DNA of 64,000 nt from contig OX457028.1 in NCBI GenBank assembly GCA_949752745.1, forward strand, positions 6,134,095 through 6,198,094. The letters run 5' to 3'. Of the stretch, positions 39,561-47,339 are shown in pieces. The notes beneath the pieces were generated by a model. The model was not told the DNA's origin, did no database searches, and was given only the letters and a program-made list of their open reading frames with translations. Both the position numbers and the translations under genes were made by a program. Position 1 is the stretch's first letter, and each line of letters begins with the position of its first letter. The DNA comes from Protula sp. h YS-2021 (Eukaryota; Annelida; Polychaeta; Sabellida; Serpulidae).

Positions 39561-39790
39561 CAGGGCTCGTATTCACAAAAGTTAACTGTACAGTTAACCA
39601 ATTCCGTTAACTGCTCCTGAAGATAACAGAATTTTTGAAAATTAGTTAATAAATTTTACTTTTATATTGAAACACACCGTATCGCAAAATTAGTGTGCGT
39701 AATTCAGCTAAATAGGCTGGTTTCCCTTGTAGGGTGTAAAGTTAACTGCACAGTTAACTGCACAGTTAACTTTTCTGGATACCGGGGCAG
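39561..39790. mobile_element. MITE with GTTAAC-rich inverted ends
   Basis: Left end CAGGGCTCGTATTCACAAAA followed by GTTAACTGTACAGTTAAC. The right end, read on the minus strand from 39,790, is CTGCCCCGGTATCCAGAAAA followed by GTTAACTGTGCAGTTAAC and one more copy of that unit. The ends are inverted over about 38 bp with several differences. The 230-bp element has no coding capacity; the flanking duplication is unclear. Confidence 0.65.
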
Positions 39791-40319
39791 ACGGTATATA
39801 TAGTCTGAACATTGTGACACATGCCGGAATTATTAGGAATTTTTCCTTCGGCTACCACAACACCGCAATTTAAAAAAAAATACACTTAACAATATAGTGT
39901 TAAGAATACTGATAATCTATTGTTAACCAATGATGTGATAACGCCAGATTAGATTAGACATTGCCGCTTATCAAAGCTTATCGTTGTAGGGATGCCCCGT
40001 ATCCCAATGTTCTGGATGTAACAGCCGGAACAAATGCGTTTTTATAGGAACAGCTGACCTCCGAGGAGGAGATCGTTCCGTTATGTAAAAACATAGCGCG
40101 CATGGATATTTTCAAAAGTAGTTCCTCTCTTTTATGAGTGCTATTTTCACCGAATCCCCAGTGGATCTGCCGAATAAAAAGGTATTATGCACGACAGATC
40201 GAACTGCTGTAGAGGTTGGCTGTTGGGCAACAACGGGAATAAATGCTATTATGAATAAATGCTATTATGATGAACCTATCACTCCGCACTTGTTTTCTAC
40301 GCACCTCCACCCATTCTCA

Positions 40320-40324
<5 letters not shown>

Positions 40325-40413
<89 letters not shown>
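40325..40413. repeat. (CT)n microsatellite
   Basis: A CT run of about 43 units. Confidence 0.97.
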
Positions 40414-40414
<1 letters not shown>

Positions 40415-40762
40415 CACACTTAACTTCCTTCGTTTGATAGAAAGACATCAGTCGCCTTATTTGGTCAAAATAATGTGTGAATACCAACCAGTGCCCGGTC
40501 TCAGTAACCGCGGAAACAGGAACAGATGTAGGACCAGAGGTAGGACTTATCAAAAGTGGTCCTATTTCCGGTGTAATCCTATGTGTGGGGTTCTCAATAA
40601 CAGAAGGCTGGCAGAAAAGTGATCCTGTTTTGCGATGTGTTCCCATTTGTGAGGGACTTGGGGAGGGGGGGAGGGGGAGGGGGAGGGGGGATGGAGGGGG
40701 TTGGCAGAGAGTATTGATAAAGCACCATTCAGCATGCTTGTGAAGTTTCTTAGAATTCCATG

Positions 40763-40768
40763 AGTGGC
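40763..40768. repeat. Left target-site duplication AGTGGC
   Basis: AGTGGC directly precedes the first base of the palindromic element and is repeated directly after its last base at 47,043-47,048. The bases outside these hexamers do not match, so the direct repeat is exactly 6 bp. Confidence 0.88.
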
Positions 40769-40802
40769 AGTAGTAGATAAACGACAGTTTTGGCTCACTT
40801 GA

Positions 40803-41140
40803 TGACGTCATACTCTCTGGACCGGAAGTGACGTCATAGGCATAACCAAGGCGTAACCATGGTGATAATGACGTCATCAGTCACGTGACCAATGAAAAGC
40901 CAATGAAGACAATGAAGCCTCGCCCACTATCTGTCTATCATACTGTCTGGACCGGAAGTGACGTCATAGCGTCTGGACCGGAAGTGTTGTCTGGACCGGA
41001 AGTGCTGTCTGGACCGGAAGTGACGTCATGTCTGGAAGTGACGTCATCATGTCTGGACCGGAAGTGACGTCATAGTGTCTGTTTGTTTCTATCTGCTTCA
41101 GTTTTTGGATGGAGCGCGCGCGCGTGTTGGGATGACGTCA
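40803..41140. promoter_or_regulatory. Left subterminal ETS-CRE cluster
   Basis: Eight TGACGTCA palindromes, and six full plus one shortened copy of TCTGGACCGGAAGTG. Four of these run directly into a CRE to give ACCGGAAGTGACGTCA, the overlapping ETS-CRE composite known from mammalian promoters. Unit spacing is irregular (about 19-110 bp). It lies 34 bp inside the left terminus. It could bind host ETS and CREB/ATF-type factors, or it could be the subterminal binding array for an element-encoded protein; the sequence cannot decide. Confidence 0.7.
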
Positions 41141-41229
41141 TGATGAAGGGTAAACGTCACAGCAGAGTGTGCGTAAACAAACGTCATTTTGTTTTCGTAA
41201 TTTGAAATAACGGACTTCCGTTGAAGTGT

Positions 41230-42170
41230 GGAACTTATATTTGTAACATGTCGCCATTTTAACTGTGTAAAAAGTGAAAAAGTGGGATAACTTTCGTTAT
41301 AGTTGACCGATTTGAATGAAAATTTCACTGTTTGATTCAGTTTTATATCTAGTTTTGTTATAAAGTGGTCACAGGCTATTTACACCGGTGGCTATATGCA
41401 TTTTAGTAACATGCCGCCATTTTAACTTTGTAAAAAGTGAAAAAGTGAGATAACTTCCGTTATACGTGGTCGATTTACATGAAAATTTCACTGTTTGATT
41501 CAGTTTTATGTAAATTTTTAATATTAAGTGGTCACAGGCTATTTACGCCGGTGGCTGTATGCATTTTTGTAACATGCCGCCATTTTAACCTTGTAAAAAG
41601 TGGAAAATTGGCATAACTTCCGTTATACTTGGTTGATTTACATGAAAATTTCACTATTTGATTCAGTTTTATATCTAGTTTTGTTATAAAGTGGTTATAG
41701 GCTATTTGCGCAGCTGGCTGTATCATTTTTGTAACATGCCGCCATTTTAACTTTGTAAAAAGTGAAAAATTGAGATAACTTTCGTTATACTTGGTCGATT
41801 TACATGAAAATTTCACTGTTTGATTCAGTTTTATGTAACGTTTTAACATTAAGTGGTTATAGGCTATTTACACCGATGGCTGTATGCATAATGTGACATG
41901 CCGCCATTTTAACTTTGTAAAAAGTGAAAAAATGAGATAACTTTCGCTATAGTTGGTCGATTTGCATGAAACTTTCACTGTTTGGTTCAGTTTTATATCT
42001 AGTTTTTGTTATAATGTAGTCATGGGCTATTTGCGCAGCTGGCTGTAGGCATAATTTGACATTCGCCATTTTAACTTTTTAAAAAGTGGAAAAGTGTAAT
42101 AACTTTCGTTATGGTTAACCGATTTGAATGAAAATTTCACCATTGAATTCAGTTTGATGTCTTAGTTTTA
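41230..42170. repeat. Left-arm 162-bp tandem repeat x 6
   Basis: Six copies with GCCATTTTAAC cores at 41,253, 41,416, 41,579, 41,741, 41,903 and 42,065 (spacing 162-163 bp). Each copy has GTAACATGCCGCCATTTTAA, TTTGTAAAAAGTGAAAAA, ATAACTTTCGTTATA, ATGAAAATTTCACTGTTTGA and GTGGTTATAGGCTATTT. The complement of the core, AAAATGGCGGC, fits the YY1 consensus AAnATGGCGGC in four of the six copies. ATAACTTTCGTTAT is a near-palindrome. Open frames on the minus strand follow from the 54-codon unit. Confidence 0.9.
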
Positions 42171-42295
42171 CAGTAGTTTGTGCATAGGTGGGTTGTTGGA
42201 ATGGCGCGCGCCCACCATTCAAACATGTGTTTGAATTATTTTTTTTACGTCAAACTATTGTTCCACAAGTTGTTTAGCAATTGTACAACAATTGT

Positions 42296-42556
42296 TCAAC
42301 GAGCTGTTGTTCAACATGTTGTTGAACATGTTCAACATGTTCAACAACATGTTCAAGAAGTTGAACATGTTCAACATGTTCAACATGTTCACAACATGTT
42401 CAACAAGTTGAACATGTTCAACATGTTCAACAACATGTTCAACAAGTTGAACATGTTCAACATGTTCAACATGTTGTTGCACAAGTTGAACATGTTCAAC
42501 ATGTTCAACTTGTTCAACAACATGCTGTTTAACAAGTTTTTCAACAAGTTGTAGTT
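42296..42556. repeat. Left outer GTTGAACATGTTCAAC array
   Basis: A run of overlapping palindromes (GTTGAACATGTTCAAC, TTCAACAACATGTTCAA) directly downstream of the zinc-finger gene's 3' end. Each GAACATGTTC fits the p53-family half-site rule RRRCWWGYYY. Both strands stay open through it (Asn-Met-Leu-Phe or Val-Glu-His repeats), which I regard as an artefact. Confidence 0.9.
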
Positions 42557-42665
42557 GAAGCAAAGAAAAAAAAAAGAAATATGTTGAATAGGTTTATTAA
42601 TACACTTAAATACACTTAAATACACTTAAATATATACAGCTTAAATCTATAACAATATTATAACA

Positions 42666-42690
42666 TTTATTGATTTACAAAGTCTTTATT
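42666..42690 (-). terminator. Left-arm polyadenylation signals
   Basis: On the minus strand AATAAA at 42,690-42,685 and again at 42,671-42,666 lie 23-42 bp beyond the stop codon of the left zinc-finger gene, in the right place to end its transcript. Confidence 0.65.
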
Positions 42691-42712
42691 ATAAATGTTT
42701 AGTCAAATAAGT

Positions 42713-43450
42713 CTATTTTTCTTCATCTGCTTCACTCTGTTCACTGGCATCCATGTCACTTTCTTCGTCACTGCTTTCATCTTCCTCCTCCTCATCTAGA
42801 AGCTCTTCAAAGAATGCATCGTTTCTTCTTATAGCCGCCTTTAGTGCCTTTGAATACTCGTAATGTTTTTCATCAACAAAGTAATTAAAGTCTTCTAAAA
42901 TGGTTTCATAATGTTCGTTTTGTTGTAGGCGTTGGGCATATTTGAATAGTCTCATAAACAGTTGTTTAAGTCGACGCTTATAAATGGGTCGAAAGTCATC
43001 ACTTGCTATGTCACGCGCATCTTCAAGCCCTTGTTCTTCATAGTCTGAAACCTTTTCTTGAAATTTGGTATCATATTCATCGTAGACTTCTTGAACCATA
43101 TCATACCAAACAGAGTCTGCTTCTGGCTCACTTTCAGAGTCTGTTTCTGACTCACTTTCAGAGCTGCCGTCATTATCACCCTCAACACAATGTTCCATAT
43201 GTTTGAACAAAGCTTCTTGACTGCTGTATAACGCACCACATTCTGTACAAGCATGTGCATTCTTTTCAGTCATGTTGACGCTTTGACTTTCCATAGAAGA
43301 CTCATCTAAAGTTTCAGTGATAGGTGGTTTCACAGGGTTTTCCACATCTATCTCCAATTCTTCTTCTTCTGAAGTGTGAGCATTCTTTAAGTGTCTTTTA
43401 AGACTTTATGGCCAATTGTAAGATTTCAAACAAATGTTGCATTTATACAT
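42713..43450 (-). CDS. Acidic C2H2 zinc-finger protein gene, left arm (in-frame TAA)
   Basis: The frame starts at an ATG (43,450-43,448) with A at -3, 61 bp after a TATA box. It enters a standard C-x2-C-x12-H-x4-H finger, but a TAA at 43,408-43,406 falls between the second Cys and the first His. After the TAA it runs open to the stop at 42,715-42,713. No ATG lies between the TAA and the long open part; the first usable downstream ATG is at about 43,294, giving about 193 residues. This part holds a second finger (Cys-x2-Cys-x12-His, then His/Cys within CTECGALYSSQ...HMEHC), a Ser/Glu/Asp tract, a helical middle section starting WYDMVQEVYDEYD, and a strongly acidic tail. It differs from the right-arm copy by one residue (Ser for Asn after ALY). 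It may be a pseudogene, a readthrough product, or start downstream. Function unknown; nucleic-acid binding is inferred from the fingers. Confidence 0.65.
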
Positions 43451-43504
43451 CCTTTCGGTTCAACATACACTTTTCAAGTGATGAAAAAGCCTTTAAATAT
43501 AGCC

Positions 43505-43511
43505 TTATATA
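43505..43511 (-). promoter_or_regulatory. TATA box, left zinc-finger gene
   Basis: TATATAA on the minus strand, 61 bp upstream of the ATG and directly next to the inner GTTGAACATG array. It mirrors the right-arm TATA box exactly. Confidence 0.65.
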
Positions 43512-43515
43512 CAAT

Positions 43516-43612
43516 TTGTTGAACAACATGTTGAACATGTTCAACATGTTGTTGAACATGTTGTTGAACATATTGTTGAACATGTTGTTGAACATGTTGT
43601 TGAACATGTTGT
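43516..43612. repeat. Left inner GTTGAACATG array (5 units of 12 bp)
   Basis: Five 12-bp units (TTGTTGAACATG, one with ATA for ATG) next to one GAACATGTTCAACATGTTG block, directly upstream of the left TATA box. The right arm has six of the 12-bp units, so the array length differs between arms. Confidence 0.88.
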
Positions 43613-43648
43613 CTACGCCTAGGGGAGTTTAACGTCATAACGTCATTA

Positions 43649-43731
43649 TGACGTCATCATTATGACGTCATTATGACGTCATCATTATGACGTCATTATG
43701 ACGTCATCATTATGACGTCATAATGACGTCA
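43649..43731. promoter_or_regulatory. Left central CRE array, 7 x TGACGTCA
   Basis: Seven perfect TGACGTCA palindromes spaced 11 or 14 bp apart (start to start), i.e. near one helical turn. They lie between the axis and the left gene's promoter. CREB/ATF-type bZIP proteins bind this octamer in animals. Confidence 0.8.
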
Positions 43732-43760
43732 TTGGAACAGGCGCGTGCTTAATCAAAAAC

Positions 43761-43770
43761 TGACTCAGCA
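43761..43770. promoter_or_regulatory. Half-MARE/AP-1 site, left
   Basis: TGACTCAGCA is an AP-1 core with one Maf half-site; it is mirrored at 44,023-44,032. Confidence 0.45.
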
Positions 43771-43889
43771 GAATTTATTGCTGTTTGATATGGATGAAAT
43801 GCATGTCTCACTCTTCCTTTTATGCTACTTAGATGTAATCAAAATATGGTGTGTAACTCGTCAAAAATGCCAAACTTGTTAAAATTGCT

Positions 43890-43912
43890 AAAATTGCTGA
43901 CTCAGCAATTTT
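43890..43912. promoter_or_regulatory. Palindrome axis with Maf recognition element
   Basis: The turning point contains AAAATTGCTGA-C-TCAGCAATTTT. Its core TGCTGACTCAGCA (43,895-43,907) is identical to the consensus T-type Maf recognition element. The left side carries an extra 9-bp AAAATTGCT, so the arms join through a short imperfect hairpin and not at a clean unique spacer. Confidence 0.75.
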
Positions 43913-44022
43913 AACAAGTTTGGCATTTTTGACGAGTTACACACCATATTTTGATTACATCTAAGTAGCATAAAAGGAAGAGTGAGACATGCATTTCATC
44001 CATATCAAACAGCAATAAATTC

Positions 44023-44032
44023 TGCTGAGTCA
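44023..44032. promoter_or_regulatory. Half-MARE/AP-1 site, right
   Basis: TGCTGAGTCA, the mirror of the site at 43,761. Confidence 0.45.
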
Positions 44033-44061
44033 GTTTTTGATTAAGCACGCGCCTGTTCCAA

Positions 44062-44144
44062 TGACGTCATTATGACGTCATAATGATGACGTCATAATGA
44101 CGTCATAATGATGACGTCATAATGACGTCATAATGATGACGTCA
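44062..44144. promoter_or_regulatory. Right central CRE array, 7 x TGACGTCA
   Basis: Exact mirror of the left central array: seven TGACGTCA octamers with 11/14-bp spacing between the axis and the right gene's promoter. With the left array, 14 sites lie within about 500 bp between two divergent promoters. Confidence 0.8.
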
Positions 44145-44180
44145 TAATGACGTTATGACGTTAAACTCCCCTAGGCGTAG

Positions 44181-44288
44181 ACAACATGTTCAACAACATG
44201 TTCAACAACATGTTCAACAACATGTTCAACAATATGTTCAACAACATGTTCAACAACATGTTGAACATGTTCAACATGTTCAACAAAT
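44181..44288. repeat. Right inner GTTGAACATG array (6 units of 12 bp)
   Basis: Six 12-bp AACATGTTCAAC units (one with AATATG) and a GTTGAACATGTTCAACATG block, ending three bases before the right TATA box. One 12-bp unit more and one AAC triplet fewer than in the left arm. Confidence 0.88.
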
Positions 44289-44290
44289 TG

Positions 44291-44297
44291 TATATAA
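44291..44297 (+). promoter_or_regulatory. TATA box, right zinc-finger gene
   Basis: TATATAA followed by GGC, 61 bp before the first ATG of the zinc-finger frame, with transcription expected to begin near 44,320. Confidence 0.65.
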
Positions 44298-44351
44298 GGC
44301 TATGTTTAAAGGCTTTTTCATCACTTGAAAAGTGTATGTTGAACCGAAAGG

Positions 44352-45089
44352 ATGTATAAATGCAACATTTGTTTGAAATCTTACAATTGGCCATAAAGTC
44401 TTAAAAGACACTTAAAGAATGCTCACACTTCAGAAGAAGAAGAATTGGAGATAGATGTGGAAAACCCTGTGAAACCACCTATCACTGAAACTTTAGATGA
44501 GTCTTCTATGGAAAGTCAAAGCGTCAACATGACTGAAAAGAATGCACATGCTTGTACAGAATGTGGTGCGTTATACAACAGTCAAGAAGCTTTGTTCAAA
44601 CATATGGAACATTGTGTTGAGGGTGATAATGACGGCAGCTCTGAAAGTGAGTCAGAAACAGACTCTGAAAGTGAGCCAGAAGCAGACTCTGTTTGGTATG
44701 ATATGGTTCAAGAAGTCTACGATGAATATGATACCAAATTTCAAGAAAAGGTTTCAGACTATGAAGAACAAGGGCTTGAAGATGCGCGTGACATAGCAAG
44801 TGATGACTTTCGACCCATTTATAAGCGTCGACTTAAACAACTGTTTATGAGACTATTCAAATATGCCCAACGCCTACAACAAAACGAACATTATGAAACC
44901 ATTTTAGAAGACTTTAATTACTTTGTTGATGAAAAACATTACGAGTATTCAAAGGCACTAAAGGCGGCTATAAGAAGAAACGATGCATTCTTTGAAGAGC
45001 TTCTAGATGAGGAGGAGGAAGATGAAAGCAGTGACGAAGAAAGTGACATGGATGCCAGTGAACAGAGTGAAGCAGATGAAGAAAAATAG
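44352..45089 (+). CDS. Acidic C2H2 zinc-finger protein gene, right arm (in-frame TAA)
   Basis: Mirror copy of the left-arm gene. ATG at 44,352 has A at -3. An in-frame TGA at 44,340 just upstream rules out a longer 5' frame without splicing. TAA at 44,394-44,396 interrupts finger 1 between its Cys pair (CNIC) and its His pair (HLKNAH), with the 12-position spacing kept when the TAA counts as one position. The open part then runs 231 codons to TAG at 45,087. Finger 2 has Cys-x2-Cys-x12-His-x2-His-Cys. After it come a Glu/Ser/Asp tract, a helical section with DARDIASDDFRPIYKRRLKQ, and an acidic tail of about 30 residues. I do not recognise the family with certainty; it resembles, from memory only, uncharacterised C2H2 proteins found with Polinton-type elements in invertebrates. 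Confidence 0.65.
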
Positions 45090-45111
45090 ACTTATTTGAC
45101 TAAACATTTAT

Positions 45112-45136
45112 AATAAAGACTTTGTAAATCAATAAA
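45112..45136 (+). terminator. Right-arm polyadenylation signals
   Basis: AATAAA at 45,112-45,117 and 45,131-45,136, 23-42 bp after the TAG stop codon. With the TATA box this completes a compact transcription unit of about 0.85 kb. Confidence 0.65.
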
Positions 45137-45245
45137 TGTTATAATATTGTTATAGATTTAAGCTGTATATATTTAAGTGTATTTAAGTGTATTTAAGTGT
45201 ATTAATAAACCTATTCAACATATTTCTTTTTTTTTTCTTTGCTTC

Positions 45246-45506
45246 AACTACAACTTGTTGAAAAACTTGTTAAACAGCATGTTGTTGAACAAGTTGAACA
45301 TGTTGAACATGTTCAACTTGTGCAACAACATGTTGAACATGTTGAACATGTTCAACTTGTTGAACATGTTGTTGAACATGTTGAACATGTTCAACTTGTT
45401 GAACATGTTGTGAACATGTTGAACATGTTGAACATGTTCAACTTCTTGAACATGTTGTTGAACATGTTGAACATGTTCAACAACATGTTGAACAACAGCT
45501 CGTTGA
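45246..45506. repeat. Right outer GTTGAACATGTTCAAC array
   Basis: Mirror of the left outer array, directly downstream of the right gene's polyadenylation signals. Confidence 0.9.
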
Positions 45507-45640
45507 ACAATTGTTGTACAATTGCTAAACAACTTGTGGAACAATAGTTTGACGTAAAAAAAATAATTCAAACACATGTTTGAATGGTGGGCGCGCGCCA
45601 TTCCAACAACCCACCTATGCACAAACTACTGTAAAACTAA

Positions 45641-46590
45641 GACATCAAACTGAATTCAATGGTGAAATTTTCATTCAAATCGGTTAACCATAACGAAAGT
45701 TATTACACTTTTCCACTTTTTAAAAAGTTAAAATGGCGAATGTCAAATTATGCCTACAGCCAGCTGCGCAAATAGCCCATGACTACATTATAACAAAAAC
45801 TAGATATAAAACTGAACCAAACAGTGAAAGTTTCATGCAAATCGACCAACTATAGCGAAAGTTATCTCATTTTTTCACTTTTTACAAAGTTAAAATGGCG
45901 GCATGTCACATTATGCATACAGCCATCGGTGTAAATAGCCTATAACCACTTAATGTTAAAACGTTACATAAAACTGAATCAAACAGTGAAATTTTCATGT
46001 AAATCGACCAAGTATAACGAAAGTTATCTCAATTTTTCACTTTTTACAAAGTTAAAATGGCGGCATGTTACAAAAATGATACAGCCAGCTGCGCAAATAG
46101 CCTATAACCACTTTATAACAAAACTAGATATAAAACTGAATCAAATAGTGAAATTTTCATGTAAATCAACCAAGTATAACGGAAGTTATGCCAATTTTCC
46201 ACTTTTTACAAGGTTAAAATGGCGGCATGTTACAAAAATGCATACAGCCACCGGCGTAAATAGCCTGTGACCACTTAATGTTAAAAATTTACATAAAACT
46301 GAATCAAACAGTGAAATTTTCATGTAAATCGACCACGTATAACGGAAGTTATCTCACTTGTTCACTTTTTACAAAGTTAAAATGGCGGCATGTTACTAAA
46401 ATGCATATAGCCACCGGTGTAAATAGCCTGTGACCACTTTATAACAAAACTAGATATAAAACTGAATCAAACAGTGAAATTTTCATTCAAATCGGTCAAC
46501 TATAACGAAAGTTATCCCACTTTTTCACTTTTTACACAGTTAAAATGGCGACATGTTACAAATATAAGTTCCACACTTCAACGGAAGTCC
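45641..46590. repeat. Right-arm 162-bp tandem repeat x 6
   Basis: Mirror of the left array. Differences from the left include one T-to-G change (CACTTGTTCAC near 46,356) and one A/G-type change in TTAATGTTAAAA near 46,277. Confidence 0.9.
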
Positions 46591-46661
46591 GTTATTTCAA
46601 ATTACGAAAACAAAATGACGTTTGTTTACGCACACTCTGCTGTGACGTTTACCCTTCATCA

Positions 46662-47008
46662 TGACGTCATCCCAACACGCGCGCGCGCTCCATCCAAAAA
46701 CTGAAGCAGATAGAAACAAACAGACACTATGACGTCACTTCCGGTCCAGACATGATGACGTCACTTCCAGACATGACGTCACTTCCGGTCCAGACAGCAC
46801 TTCCGGTCCAGACAACACTTCCGGTCCAGACGCTATGACGTCACTTCCGGTCCAGACAGTATGATAGACAGATAGTGGGCGAGGCTTCATTGTCTTCATT
46901 GATTTCATTGGCTTTTCATTGGTCACGTGACTGATGACGTCATTATCACCATGGTTACGCCTTGGTTATGCCTATGACGTCACTTCCGGTCCAGACAGTA
47001 TGACGTCA
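46662..47008. promoter_or_regulatory. Right subterminal ETS-CRE cluster
   Basis: Mirror of the left cluster: eight TGACGTCA and the CACTTCCGGTCCAGA units. It carries a 9-bp tandem addition near 46,895-46,910 (CATTGATTTCATTGG) that is absent from the left arm. Confidence 0.7.
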
Positions 47009-47042
47009 TCAAGTGAGCCAAAACTGTCGTTTATCTACTACT

Positions 47043-47048
47043 AGTGGC
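47043..47048. repeat. Right target-site duplication AGTGGC
   Basis: Direct copy of the hexamer at 40,763-40,768, beginning at the base after the element's terminal CT. Confidence 0.88.
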
Positions 47049-47339
47049 TCTATATTGCCATACTTGTCCAGACGAAAAAGGAGCATTTTTCAGGTACACG
47101 CGGACCGCGCGGAATGGCAATTTCGTTAAGGGTTGGGGTGCGGTAATTTTTATTCAGTACCCCGCGTTTATCCAACAGAAAGGGTATTCTTTCGGAATTG
47201 CACTCAACGTCCAACGAAGACAGACAAACAAATTGTGCACACACTTCTCAATGTAAGTGTCTGTCTAGTTTTTGTTTTTGTAATTGCGGTAAAGTGCATT
47301 TTAGCCGCACCTTTCATAAATACACAATTTGATTAAAGT

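Larger units (their letters stand above)
40769..47042. mobile_element. Giant palindromic element, AG...CT ends, 6-bp TSD
   Basis: The whole 6,274 bp is an inverted repeat. The left arm (40,769-43,889) and the right arm (43,904-47,042) are about 99.8% identical by eye, separated by 14 bp. The terminus is AGTAGTAGATAAACG, its complement ends the right arm, and a 6-bp direct repeat flanks the element. A 6-bp duplication with AG...CT ends is the published signature of Polinton/Maverick insertion by a retroviral-type integrase. No polymerase, integrase, protease, ATPase or capsid gene is present, so the element must be non-autonomous. Order in each arm from the axis outward: bZIP-type sites, GTTGAACATGTTCAAC array, TATA box, zinc-finger gene, AATAAA, second GTTGAACATGTTCAAC array, six 162-bp repeats, ETS/CRE cluster, terminus. 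Assignment to Polinton-like elements is inference from the ends. Confidence 0.9.

Noticed and set aside
40134..40877. Frames of 162 and 186 codons around 40.1-40.9 kb
   Set aside because: Both depend on the (CT)n tract at 40,325-40,413 and have no domain outside it.
41098..41849. Minus-strand frames with repeated Lys-Phe-Ser..Lys-Trp-Arg-His-Val-Thr motifs in the palindrome
   Set aside because: The 162-bp unit is exactly 54 codons, so openness carries over. The frame lacks a clear start and is broken in other units.
42180..42563. Asn-Met-Leu-Asn-Met-Phe and Val-Glu-His repeat proteins on both strands
   Set aside because: Both strands are equally open through the GTTGAACATG array, which is expected of a palindromic 6/12-bp repeat.
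43890..43912. Assembly foldback artefact as explanation of the palindrome
   Set aside because: Both outer flanks are unique, a 6-bp target duplication is present, and the arms differ by several substitutions and three indels.
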